NCBI RefSeq assembly: GCF_963422355.1
Contig: NC_085094.1
Coordinates: forward strand, 7,093,770 to 7,157,769
DNA from: Corticium candelabrum
Lineage: Eukaryota; Porifera; Homoscleromorpha; Homosclerophorida; Plakinidae
Direction: 5' to 3'
DNA length: 64,000 bases
Shown one piece after another: positions 1-11,458 of this stretch. A program made the position numbers and the translations under genes. The notes under the pieces are model-generated. The model had not been told where the DNA came from. It worked only from the letters and a program-made list of their open reading frames with translations, and made no database searches. How positions within the stretch are numbered: position 1 is the stretch's first letter; each line of letters begins with the position of its first letter.

Positions 1-288
1 CCTCTCAGGCAAACACGAAATCTGCCGAGACTTTTCAACGCTGGTCGAAGCAAGAACCAAGCGTCACCAAGCCTGTGCAAATACTGACACGAATGTTTCA
101 CCTGCCACAGCAATCAACCAGAGGCTACATATTCCCTCAAAGGCACCAATAAACAAGTATAAACCAGACACTCCACTTCAGCCTGAGGTTTTTGCAATGT
201 CACTACACAATGACCCTGATTGCATGTTTGTTGAATCACTGCTTTGGTCGCGATGTCAGAGTCTCAATCTTGGCTACACTGGTGCATG

Positions 289-669
289 TTAAGCCTGGTT
301 CACAGTATGATGCTAGCACGAGCGTCCTGCAAGTGTCTTGGACGCGGATGATGAGCGAGCGTCAGCATCACTCTGTGAACATGTCAGCGTCTGCATCCTC
401 GCACGACTCTCGCCTAGCATCCGTAGACAACGCTGAAATAGGAAAAAGTTATAATTGAGCGTCCTATGCGAAAGTGAACTAGCGTCCGATGACAGCACGT
501 GCTCATTTTCAACCAATCGAAGGTCAGTCAGAGCAACTGGACGTATCCGGAATATTCCATTCGCTCACATGGCATGGATAGAACAGGGGCGGGTAAGTTT
601 TATCAAGCCTGGTGCCGCAGTCTGGCACCAAGTTGACACCTTGTTGACTAAACCATCAACATCATATAG

Positions 670-735
<66 letters not shown>

Positions 736-1798
736 TTACTCATGAAAACCATAAAGACAAGGAATCTTAGCATGCACTTCAATGAATCCACTCTAATATG
801 TACGTCTAAGCTACTACGTGATCAAGAACTTTCACAAATACAAACTCACTAACGTTCCTCTCATCCAAAGCAACAGCCATGCACGCGTTAATTAAGTGTT
901 ATATCTGTCAGTGCCGTTCTAAAATCATTCTTAACATAGTTCTTATCATAACAGCTGACAAAGAAGGGCAAAATATTACCTAGTGTTGCATTTGAAGAGC
1001 AAGGAATCTGGACTGTAGTGTACCTGTTCACAGCAAAAGCGGTAGCGTTGTCGTTTGTCTCCACCAGCACGTCACAGTCAGACGTACTACTAGGAGCACC
1101 CTGGATTTCAACGGCTGAACCTTCAAAAGAAGTTCAACGGCCACGGGTCTGCCTAAACAACTCTTCAAGCCGTTTTTGAGCCATGTCGTTCAATGCGGAG
1201 AGGTAGGCGTCTGCTGTCCCCGTGAAATCACGTGGACATCATGCCTACGACACGTACTTGCACAGTCGTCACGACAATGCAGATATTGCATTTCAACTGG
1301 TCCAGCGATCTATTCAATTAATGGGTAATGACATTAGACGAGATACCGACTCCAGAAGATCAGAGTGGAAATTTATTTTAGCAAGTCTGAAGGCATTCGT
1401 GTCGCCAAGACATGGCACGAGTGGTGCCAATGGCCCAGTGCTGTTGCCAATTTTGGCACCATAGCGACAAATTCCCACCCCTGTGGAAGTTTTCATTGAG
1501 TGTGCGCGTGGTTTTCCCTGCCTTTGGCAAGTCCAGTCAAATGACTACAAGAACATAAGGATGAAAGAAAACGCTTGAGACTACGGCGCAGCAGCAACAA
1601 AAGCAAAACGTCATCGTCCGTGTCTTGTCGCGAGTAAATTGTACACACGTGGTTACTTTGCAGCACCAGACCATTGTCGCAGTGTGTTCTTTGTGCGATG
1701 GATGCTCGTTAGATGCGATAGTGTGTGAACGATACAGCGCCAGCGTCTAGGACGCTCGCAGGACACCATGCCAGCATCATACTGTGAACAGGGCTTTA
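289..1798. mobile_element. TIR-bounded non-autonomous element, TTAAGCCTG type
   Basis: The left end (from 289) reads TTAAGCCTGGTTCACAGTAT and the right end (to 1798) is its near-perfect inverse, AGCATCATACTGTGAACAGG followed by GCTTTA. Inversion between the two ends remains detectable, with divergence, for roughly 300 bp. The same terminal motif bounds the compact 172-bp element at 21722-21893. No transposase-like frame is seen inside; the interior holds a (TA)n tract and short chance ORFs. A TTAA-like end suggests piggyBac-type mobilisation, but this is inference from the ends only. Confidence 0.55.
674..732. repeat. (TA)n microsatellite
   Basis: About 29 uninterrupted TA units inside the TIR-bounded element. 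Confidence 0.95.
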
Positions 1799-1829
1799 GT
1801 TTCGTTTGTCTTCCAACTTAAAGTCTGCA

Positions 1830-2834
1830 TTCGAAGACAAGGTCATTTTTCAGCAAGGGCTTGATATAGAATGCGAACGCGGCCACATGGCTGGCCCTTA
1901 CACGAAACCCCTTTGCCAACTCTCCAGTGCTCTGGTGTAGGGTTCCAAAGAAAAATTGGAGCTGGAGACTGATTGCACACCTCTCCGCTCCTCGTGAACT
2001 TAGCGATGGCATTGACCCGGAAGAGTATCACTTGCAGTACAAGAAAATTGACGATGCCATTGCCTTCGCAAAACAGGCCTTTCAGGGTTGAACATGCCAA
2101 CGATGAACTTGAAACATGCCTTTCATATGTGCCCAGTCCACCGAAAGGATTGGGATCTGTTGGGAATTTACTGGGACAACCAATACTACATCGACAACAT
2201 TTGCCCTTCGGCCTACTCTCTTCACCGACAAGTAGCGGATGCATTTGAATGGATCCTAGTAAACGAGTGCAACATTGATCGTGTTCTGCACTACCTAGCC
2301 GATTTCTTCTTTGTCGAACCTGATACTCCACTTGCCCTGCCTCCATGAAACGGGTGAAGGACAGAGCCCATCAGCTGGGCATACTGATGGAGGCGAGCAA
2401 AGAAACAGGCCTGACTACAACCATAACTTTCCTAGGCATTGAAATCAACTCAGAGGCGCTGGTTACTAGGTTACCTCCTGAAAAACTGAAGGATCTGATG
2501 GATGAAATTCCCCAATGGCTGTCACGCCACAAGGTCATTCCAGCTGAGTGAATTTCCTACACCGACTCATCAACTGACAACCTCCGCCCGATTGAGTCAC
2601 CACCACCTCTATATTAACACCAAAACTAGAAAGGATTTCCGGTGGTGGTGCCACTTTCTTCCATCCTGGAATGGAGTGGCAATGATGTTGGATCTGCATC
2701 TCTCTGCCGCCGCAGACATGAAGCTCTACAAAGATTCGACCGGTTCACACGGTTTTGGAGCATACTACAGTGGAGCTTGGTTCAGCGGTGACTGGCAAAA
2801 TGCACTACAACGTCATTATATCACCGACAACTAA
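1830..2834 (+). pseudogene. DIRS-like retrotransposon RT/RNase H remnant
   Basis: Several overlapping frames together give a tyrosine-recombinase-type (DIRS-like) reverse transcriptase. A basic N-terminal RT part lies at about 1850-2090. A segment with LLGIYWDNQYYID is at about 2150-2200, followed by the catalytic region HYLADFFFV near 2288-2316, FLGIEINSE near 2430-2450, HHHLYINTKTRKDFRWWCHF near 2600-2655, and an RNase H-like LYKDSTGSHGFGAYYSG near 2730-2775. Frame changes and stops separate these pieces. The usual YLDD is YLAD here, so one catalytic aspartate codon is lost. No integrase, tyrosine recombinase or split repeats are visible. It is a dead fragment; assignment to DIRS rests on motif resemblance. 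Confidence 0.75.
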
Positions 2835-4311
2835 CTGTTCTACCGATCAAATTATCTTAGGCCAGGCAAACATGATTCACAGTTTATCGTCACCGCCCGC
2901 ATCATATTATAGAAAAACAAAATAAGTTTTATTACTTATTCTAATACACTGTCTATGGATCAGATGGACCTATCTGTATTTACTGGCAGCTTAACTAAAC
3001 TGACGCTGTCCAAGCTCTGAAATATTTTATCCTCATTGTCGTAATCGTGTTTCTTTTGACAGACTCAACAAGCGCCTGTTGAAACATTAAAAAGTACAAT
3101 AGACGGGTTTTATCAATACTAGTGCCAACGTTGACAGCCAACCATTCAGAGCTCTAGTACCAGTAGATGAAAGTGTTTAGATAGTTTACTCTGACTGCAA
3201 ACATATTATTATTAAATAATGAATAATGACCGCCCGCTCGCATTTACTCGTGAAAAAGGCTTGACAATAAACTGAATCAAGTTTGTGTGGCCTTATTTGG
3301 CCCAAAAATTATCAGACACGTCTATCTACAGAAGGGTTTCCGGGCAAAGCGGAAACATGCCTATCTACACCCCTGATACGTCTTGAATTTTACTATTTGA
3401 CAATGACAGACAATTTGAGCAAATTTATGAAATGTATAGTCACGTGAAATAACAATCACTTTGTATAGTTTTAGATAGATTTTTCAAGTTGCTCGTTTAG
3501 AAGCAATATGGCATCTAAATCCATAATACTTCGCATTAAGTCAACAATTTTTTCAGAGGAACCATAACTGTGCAAATGAAAGTACCAACGCATCTTCAGT
3601 TATTAGTGAGTAAAACGCTGGCATGCTAACCTTCTTGTACTCTTTAATGATCATTAGTTTACAAACTACATAACTAGGTCATATTGCAAAGATTTGGTGC
3701 AAGCACTTTTAGACCTAGTTAGTATTGCCATGAGACACCTGCTGTGTAACATGTACCTGGTGACCATAAGTGCAACTGTAATTAACAGAAACTGTGTTGT
3801 CCATAAAGCAGTAGGTCTAAGGTTCATAGCAAAGAGATAACATTCCAACAACTAACAAAGTCAAAATCTCCATTGAAGTTGATTTAAGAGTAGCAGTTTA
3901 TAGCTGTGCAAAGTTCACATGTTGTAAACCATTATATAGGCAGTAACTTTCGCTCATTAGTAAAGAACACCACACAGTTATTTCACTGCAGATCAAACCA
4001 TAATAGCAATGCCTACCCAGCAGTCGATAGATGGCACTCGTTAAAGTAATGCTCTTATCTGTATTTCGACTAGCTAAAAGCATAAACATGGCAGGAGCTC
4101 AAATGAGTTCCTAGCAGTTTGGTCGTTCAGATAAGAATAAAGGTGTCAGAGAGAATTGCAACAAAATCGGATGGACAAACAAATAGACAGACATAATAAT
4201 ATGGTAGACAAACAAACACTTCATCATTACAATACTATTACACAGTTGAAAACCACAAAACAAAACTCAAGCATTCCGCTAACTATTATATCAAATGTAT
4301 GCATGTCTTAC

Positions 4312-7300
4312 CCACAATCACATTCAGTGTAAATGACTTTGACACTATAGAACCATTAGTTGCAGTATATTGACATGTATACACTCCACTGTCAGAGGCA
4401 GTAGCTGACTTGATGAAGAGCCGCTGCACACCATTCTCATACATCTGATATACACCAGCATTCTGTGCACTTGAAGATGGTACATCATTGGTTGTGTTGT
4501 GTTTCCATTGCAATAGAGCATTAAAGTTGGTCACATCATGACTGACACCACAATCAATGGGATTAGAGTAATCTTGATTGTCATCAACTACCACACTTGT
4601 TCCTTCAATATTCATATTATTGTCTAGAATAGCAATCTCCAACTCTACAACAACAACACATTTACTCTTCATTCAACACCTACCTACACCACAACATCAT
4701 CTAACCATAGTTGAAAGCCACCTCACATAACATAAGTATGTGACTTGTCACTATTCTCTGTAAATTAATGTATCTTCCCCAAACTGGTGGGCTGCAACTA
4801 ACATCTCGCCATATTGCCTTCACGTCATTAGAATATGGAGCCTTTCCACACTCATGGTTGTCCTCCCCATTGATTGTTAAGCTGTTACCAACATGAACAT
4901 ACACATTCTCACCTCTATCGCCTATAGGGATAATTCTAACACGTGACACAAGATATTCCTTTCGCAAGTCAAGTCGAAGCCAAGGATCGTGCGACTTCGT
5001 TGTAGCCGCACAATCAGGACCAAAAAGTTTCTGTCCAGTAACATATCTTGGATTGCCATCTATAGCCTTCGCAGCAACATACACAGAACTAAAAACTGAA
5101 CTCATGGTCACTGTTGCTCCTAAACCAACAGCTAAATTGGTTGCCATACCTACAAACACCATACAAACACTGCATATAAAGCAACAAGTGTGACTTCCAC
5201 CATAACAGTAATCATACAAGATGTGACTATGCAGATCTCAGTCGATGGTCCTGTACACATCTGACCACTCATTGTAGCTACTTGAATAATCTGCCGAGTT
5301 CTGGTGCCATTTCCACATTCAACACTACATGAACTCCAACTACCCCAACTGCAATCCACTGGAAACACAACACAAGACAGTCAATAGAACATTACTCATT
5401 CATCAAACTTTGCAGTTAAAGTTATGGTTGAACTAATGATAACAGGCATTGTTGCCAGTTTAGTGATAGCTCTAACGTTCACAGATAGCATAACATGCAA
5501 TCAACACTCAACTAACAAAAGCTGTGCTATGCGGGCTGCATACAACTATGTAGGCTATTCAATGACTCAGTGTTCAAATAACTGTCAGACATCGAACATT
5601 TCTGTACACTTTCGACCTTTCAAATTCTCCTTCCAACGTTGCTGCTGAGGAAACAATTTGTCTGAACCTTTTACCATACTCACTCAATTATTATCCCAGA
5701 AGTCAAGTAAGCCCCTATGGCTGAGACTCTAAAGCCCTGTCCACACTAGACTAGAATGGATTACGATCCGATCGAGATAGCGAGCGCCCATACTGCACTT
5801 TGAAAACGCTACCTCCGCCTCATATTCGATATCACGTGACTGATGACCGATGTGTACGTGTGGCTTCTTTGCTTGTGTAAAGCGCTGATACAACGATGTA
5901 AGGTGAGCGCGTACCGTACGTGAAGATAACACCCACTATTTCTAATTGGATTCAACCGATCGCGATCGAAACCACCTCACGATGTGGATTGGATTTATCG
6001 AGATGTGAACAAGTGTGAACAGCGTTGCGGTTGGATCACGATCAGAACGTGATCCAGTTGCCAGTGTGGACAGGCCTTAAGATTGTCACACTTCTTAGTC
6101 CTTTAATTAGTGCTAATTGGCATTTTCCACAGTCACTGTTTTCTAGACTTGGTAATATTCAACTTGCAAGCATGCCTGTTGACCGTGTTAATTTAATTAA
6201 TAAAAAGGTTTTAGATACCAGCATAGAAGATTAGGTTTCTATATTTTACCAAAAATCCTTCTATATTCTACTATATTTTACTAGTGATGGTTTGAAGCTC
6301 TAGTGTAGTAGTTAGATCCCTCCATTCCTACATATCCGTCATGAACAGCCTATTAGTAAGAGATCAGTCCCCATCATTAGACAGAGAGCAGACCGACATC
6401 AAACCACATACCAGACCATCTCCCCACCAGACAGACAGCAAACGGGGAGCAAGTCTGGCTACGTAAGGACTAGTGCCTACATCATACAAAAAATTCTCAC
6501 TGTCCCAGCCAACAACCACTCCCTTCACGTTAAGTTCCTCTAGAATAATGCAGTGAGTAGGAAACACTATTGATTTAGCGTTGGCCAAATATCATTATGC
6601 ATTGCAGACAAGTTTTCATTGTTTATTTCTGACAAAAACAAAACAGGTAATTGCAAACACGAAATAGACTGTTGTGGTAAAAAACTGCCATCAACGTTAT
6701 TAGCTGCTTATATTCGTAGTCTGCAGTTGTGGTGTGCAACCAAACCAAACGAAGTATAGTCTCTTGCACAGCCCCTCTTAACGCAAGCGCGAGGAGCGGA
6801 ACCCGCACACGAAAGAGGGTCTGTTCAAATCCATCAGATAATTGGGAAGGGAAAAGGAGTGACTAACGCCTGACGTCGTCTCTTTAGCACGCGTACATGC
6901 CTCGGGTGATCGCTAGCTATTATGTCACTCGACACGCTGTGAAGCCGAGATGGCATACGTTTGCATGCGCATTGTTCCGTAAGGCCCCGTAGTAGTTCAC
7001 TAAAAGGGCACAGAGACTGAGGAGATCGTAAAGTAACAGTCATTAGTCATTCCCTCACACGGGTAAGATCCTGAGATTCAGATGGCAAGCTAGCGCGGAA
7101 TGCGTCAAATAGTCAAGGTGACGTACGTAGTATTGGTGCAGAGATTCCTAGTGCATCATGTGATTCATAAACTTCTGGGTCTGGTGAGTCTGGTCGCCTA
7201 GTCTAGAGTGTCATGATCACCTCATCATCATCACGTAATCACATAACTTTTAAGCCTGAGTCCTAGATAACTGCGCTAGCCGTAAAAACTTCCTGGGTCT

Positions 7301-8486
7301 AGGGTCTACGGACCGATAGAGTAGGGTCAACTCTTATCAGCAATACATGTACAACGTACGTCACCTTGCTTTGAACGCGCGTACGGCATTCGCATTCCGC
7401 GCTAGCTTGCCATATGAATCTCGGGCTCTTACCGTTGTATGAGGGAATGGCTGGTACTTTTCGATCTCCTCAGTCTCTGTCCCCTTCTAGTGAACTACAT
7501 GATCTGCAATGTATACACTCTACGGAACAATGCGCATGCAATGTGTCAGCTTCACAGCGTGTCGAGTGACATAATAGCTAGCGATCGCCCGACGCAGGCG
7601 CGTGCTGCGCGTGCTAAAGAGACGATGTTAGGCGTTAGTCACTCCTTTTCCGTTCCCAATCATCTGCCGGATTTGAACAGACCATCTTTCGCGTGCGGGC
7701 ACCGCCCCTCTCCGCTCCTCGCGCGCGTTAAGAGGGGCTGTGCAAGAGAATAACGGAAGTACTGCTCAGTGACTGGCTCCACAGAAGGCGTGGTACATTC
7801 CAAACACATCCAAGAGTACTTGTAGAGTGTAACCTGAAGGGGGCGTGGATAACGGGACTAGAAGTCACACAGACCAGATCATGTTGTGACCAGAAGCTAG
7901 CAAGCACTTTTGAGTGTACACTGTACACCCTAGCTATTTGCTAAGCTACGTGACCATTACAAATTCCTGTTTCTTATGACTCATAGCTGAAATTATAGAA
8001 ACCGTAGCTGTACTATTATGTGATCACCACAAATGACCACTCGGATAATCACTAAATCACTTGTCACATCACTTTCAACACACTCTATTCTCCAAACTTC
8101 CAAACTTCGCACCTTAATTAATTAACACTTGCCAAAAATTCGTTGGCACCACGGACGCTTACAGTAACCTAAGTAAACCTGGGTACGTTTGTAGCTCCCT
8201 GCAGAGACAACTATTCCATGAACATCATGCATGCGCACACAAAAGTAGTCCCGCTGCGACATGAGCACTTCGGAGTACGATACTCAGGTGTATCAAAGTG
8301 CTAGTTGACGCTAGACTAAAACTGTGACGAGCTCTGCAGCAGCCCACGTAAACGTAGGTGGGTAGCTACGAAAGGTTTTGTCTCACCTCACACAGTAGGA
8401 TATAGTTATAGCAGCTTACCTGCGCAAACGTCGTGCAAACACAAAAGCAGAAGACAAGTCGCGGACAGCAGCAATACTTCCTTCAT
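4312..8486 (-). CDS. TSP1 / F-type-lectin-like / Ig domain protein, copy 1 (3' end not found)
   Basis: Four exons join in phase 1 throughout. Exon 8486-8420 encodes a 22-residue signal peptide starting MKEVLLLSAT and ending at a GTAAGC donor. Exon 5358-5218 is a thrombospondin type-1 repeat with WGSWSSCSVECGNGTRTR and paired cysteines. Exon 5149-4706 is a roughly 148-residue F5/8-type jelly-roll domain of fucolectin/tachylectin-4 style (NLAVGLGATVTMSS, AKAIDGNP, PWLRLDL, VHVGNS). Exon 4644-4312 is an Ig-like domain with a Cys, LQWKH and DSGVYTC. Donor T plus acceptor GT regenerates the final TSP1 cysteine, which supports the model. After the Ig exon a GTAAGA donor leaves phase 1 open. Reading through would stop after eight residues, giving a secreted form. 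Otherwise a transmembrane exon like that at 16279-16381 should follow, and none is seen in 0-4.3 kb. A cell-surface or secreted recognition role is inferred. The canonical fucose-binding HxRxD motif is not obvious. Confidence 0.7.
5424..5648 (+). CDS. Possible small secreted cysteine-containing peptide
   Basis: A 74-codon frame opens with MVELMITGIVASLVIALT, a plausible signal peptide, then has six cysteines spread over the rest. It lies in the long first intron of the lectin/Ig gene, on the opposite strand. The homologous stretch in the second segment copy (about 21410-21640) has lost the frame through indels and stops, so it is not conserved. Length and composition are compatible with chance; no family is recognised. 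Confidence 0.15.
   Translation: MVELMITGIVASLVIALTFTDSITCNQHSTNKSCAMRAAYNYVGYSMTQCSNNCQTSNISVHFRPFKFSFQRCC
5730..6080. mobile_element. 351-bp MITE, TTAAGGCCTGTCCACACT ends
   Basis: The left end TAAAGCCCTGTCCACACT is mirrored by AGTGTGGACAGGCCTTAA at the right. The inside has an elevated CpG content and no gene. It sits in the long first intron of the copy 1 receptor gene. The corresponding place in copy 2 is occupied by a different MITE (21722-21893) of similar TTAA-end style. Confidence 0.65.
6760..7749. mobile_element. Foldback element 1 (about 990 bp, long inverted arms)
   Basis: The arm 6760-7115 is the inverse of 7340-7749. The ends read TCTCTTGCACAGCCCCTCTT and its complement, and inner landmarks such as GCTAGCGCGGAATGCG (7089) are mirrored by CGCATTCCGCGCTAGC (7390). 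The arms are about 350-400 bp around a spacer of about 220 bp. The paralogous position in copy 2 (about 23160) lacks the element and joins the flanks directly, so this is an insertion. A solo end of the same family lies at 31138-31195. No transposase is seen. Confidence 0.8.
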
Positions 8487-9221
8487 TATCCCGTGACGAA
8501 CGCCCACAACTTACGGTAGTCCGCTATGCGGGATAGCTAAGCATGCGTTTGAAGCCCGAATAATCATAGAGCATTTGCTAATAAGCCAAAATTGTAAAGC
8601 GCGTTAAAGTTTGATAACGCACGTTAATAAAACAATTGACCTCAACAACATTACTATAAATAATTGCGGTTACAAAAATTTCAAGATCAAAATGTGGGAG
8701 ACCAAGTCAGTGCCTGCTCTCATTAATTAGTAAGGTTAGAACCATTACCAGGAGACTATCGGGGTATTGCTGTGGTGTACACCACATCTGGTAGTAGGCA
8801 CACAGTGACACTACACTGTGTACCGTGGCTAGAAAAAAAAGCAAGCACTGCAGTAATATCGCGCTTGCAAATTGTCGTCCGTCCGTGTTCTAGGTCATGA
8901 GTCTGTCTACTCTAGAGTAGGTGGCTTCTGGGGGAGCCAGTACTCTAGTGTTTTCTTGGTGCCGTACAGTACGTGTACATCTCCACAAGTTGGTTCTGCA
9001 GAGATACTGGACATGAACAGTTGAACCCATATCTAGCTATAGACAGCTAGAAAAACAAACCAGCTGCAAAGATTTCTTTCCACGGAAGCATGACGAAAAT
9101 ACTAGGCAAGTTTGTTATCTAAAACGAAAAGGTTGTGTAGACAAGACTCGACGGGTCACGGGAGACGAGTAGTAAGATACCAGTGTCAAATATACGGTAC
9201 GGGAACTTTCGAAAGATAATA

Positions 9222-9516
9222 CAGTCGCGTGTCACTTATGGAACGTTCACTTATCCGACACGGCGACCTTGTCATGTGAGTGATCCACGTGCATATGTCA
9301 GTTGTTTCTTGAAACAAGTTTGAGAGTGAGTTCAAGCGTTTCTTCTCGTTGTATTCTACATTCATCTACATCTACATTCTTTCTACATCTACATTCAGTA
9401 TACCTAATGTGGAAAAATGCCGTATAATATGAACAATAGTTGAGTTTGTAACAGCTTCAGTTATCCAACGTTTTGACTTATCCTCCCAAGGAGGTCGGAT
9501 AAGTGACACGCGACTG
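9222..9516. mobile_element. pogo/Tigger-like MITE with TA target duplication
   Basis: Terminal inverted repeats CAGTCGCGTGTCACTTAT and ATAAGTGACACGCGACTG are flanked by TA on both sides. The element is 295 bp with no ORF. The paralogous site in copy 2 (about 24325) lacks it. CAGT ends with a TA duplication and a CACTTATCC-type inner motif are characteristic of pogo/Tigger-type Tc1-mariner elements. Confidence 0.75.
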
Positions 9517-9639
9517 TAGTGGCATTGGTACAGTACTGATATTTATGAAATCATAAGTTCCTATATTTCAAATAAATTAAATGATAAACAACGCATCAAT
9601 ATCCAATCAACAAGTTGGACAAAGTAAACTGAACATTTG

Positions 9640-9775
9640 AGACAACTCCAACTCAATCATGCCCACAGGCAAATGAACGAGTTCTATAAAGTCAGTAGCA
9701 GCAAACGTATCAAATATCACTAGACAACAATGTCCAACTTAGAAATTGTAAATGTCTAATTCCGCCATGCTAAAC
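9640..9775 (-). pseudogene. NXPE-like gene, 3'-end remnant
   Basis: This stretch and its downstream flank (9540-9640) match the last coding part and 3' flank of the intact NXPE-like gene at 24431 almost base for base at first. Similarity then decays, with small indels, and ends near 9775. Only the C-terminal few tens of residues are represented. It marks the right end of segmental duplication copy 1. Confidence 0.7.
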
Positions 9776-9853
9776 ACACATGCATGGCAAGCACTAAGAA
9801 ATGCATTTTAAACATATAAAAAAGTCACAAATCATTATCAGAAAGTTCTCTCC

Positions 9854-9859
9854 TTTATT
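9854..9859 (-). terminator. Poly(A) signal AATAAA
   Basis: AATAAA on the minus strand, ten bases after the stop of the candidate terminal exon. Confidence 0.4.
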
Positions 9860-9868
9860 ACATTGAGA

Positions 9869-9987
9869 TCAAAGTGCCGATTCACAATCCATACTATGAT
9901 AGAACAGTTCCTCATTCTTCCTGTCTTGCTGAGCTGCAACAGCTCTAACCTCTAGATATCCACATGATTCAGCACTGCTGCCTGCAC
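9869..9987 (-). CDS. Possible terminal exon of an unidentified gene
   Basis: A CTTACAG acceptor at 9988 opens a 39-codon frame (AGSSAESCGYLEVRAVAAQQ at its start) ending in TGA at 9869-9871. An AATAAA signal follows 10 bases further on at 9854-9859. Acceptor, open frame, stop and poly(A) signal in this order suggest a last coding exon. No upstream exon could be assigned between 10.0 and 10.8 kb, and no domain is recognised. It might be the cytoplasmic tail of another receptor of the neighbouring family, but nothing proves this. Confidence 0.3.
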
Positions 9988-10820
9988 CTGTAAGAGCAAA
10001 TCTGATGTGCTTATCCACAGTAACTCTCTGGTTAATACTAGACTTGAGTGTGTCCTAGGTTATTTAGTGATATATGCAAGACAAGACTCATACATGCACA
10101 AGTCAATAAATCTTACTCTGGACCTCAAAAGTGAAACACACGACCCTCCAATTACAATAAGTTCTCGTAAAACATAAGTTATGTGCAACAGCTGATAAAC
10201 TATCATTAAAGCAATCAGAGCCAATACTCATGCACTCCTTAACTTCCGCTTATTTGGCACCTGTCATGGCCATTAATTAGATCTATAGTAGTGTTCTGTC
10301 AGCAAAATACTACATTAGTGATGAACTGTAAATCTCTGACTGCAAATAATTATTAAAGGTGCTCACCTATGCAAGCATTGGCACACTCACGCAAACATGA
10401 TTTCAAGTTGTGTCACAACAAAGCAGAGCAAGCGAACATCTTACGCTGCACCACATTCTATGACATACAGTCTTTATTCCAAGTATAAAGAGAAATGCAA
10501 ATTGTGTTCTTGTGCACCACGGCAGTTTCGCTCCTCGTACATGATATTTCAAGAAAGCTAATGATAAGAGTGTTAGATTCTCTATCCACACATTTACCAT
10601 TTACCATCTTGAGATAGCTTGAACAACAAAGCCCTTTCTTGATTGTTTTCTAGTTCTACATAACCTGAAAATGGGTGGAGCACAGAGCATTTACTGTGAT
10701 GGCATCTGAACTCAAGCGTGAAAGAAGACATGGAGAGAGCCGGGACATCTGGCATTTAAAGAGGGAAGTACTTCTCAAAGCTTGACTTAAGCCAGCATAT
10801 AATCAAGTACCACTGGATAC

Positions 10821-11407
10821 TGGTCAGTGCACTTTTTGACCATTCCACTTTTAAATTTAGTTTGGTCAAAAATTGAAAAGTACATCGTACATTTCAATTT
10901 TTGGACCAATTTTTAAGTAAATATTAAAAATTACAAAATTACAAATTGAGTTACTACATATAAGAAAATCAAAATACAAAATTGAAAATGACAGCTGCAA
11001 TTTCCGGCCAAGTATATTCTATGTAGTCTTCAGTGACAACACCTGCACTTGATATAAAGCAATTTGATTGATGGCGCCTACAGTCTCATTCAAGGTGTAC
11101 ACTATATAAAAAAGGAAAAAAGACCAACATCATGAAACCAATGTCACATCAAATGGGACTATTTTCCACCCTCTTGTGTGCAAATTTCTTGGCCTGTGAT
11201 CACCACACAGTTTGGAAGTATTAAAGACCATCGCACGACGTCTATCCTTCAAAAGAATTTGACAGTCAGCCAGGCAGTCAGTAACATACATGAACAACTG
11301 TTGGTGAAACTCTGGCTATATAACGCCAAAATGATATTGCATAGACTGGCTTTAGATTCTACAGACATGTTTTTTGGATAATGTGTGTTAGATACCCACA
11401 TAGGTGG

Positions 11408-11458
<51 letters not shown>

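Larger units (their letters stand above)
3390..9780 (-). repeat. Segmental duplication, copy 1
   Basis: Blocks across this interval match blocks in the same order and strand at about 19420-24540. Examples: 3395-4290 against 19435-20095; the TSP1/lectin/Ig exons; the AGTGCTAATTGGCATTTTCC block (6107 and 21904); the signal-peptide exon (8420 and 23443); and the NXPE 3' sequence (9540-9775 and 24362-24600). Divergence is moderate, and insertions private to one copy interrupt the alignment. The region 2835-4300 holds no recognised gene exon apart from this homology. Confidence 0.8.

Noticed and set aside
1222-1496. ORFs of 60-80 codons inside the TIR element
   Set aside because: No similarity to transposases and no start or splice context; probably non-coding filler.
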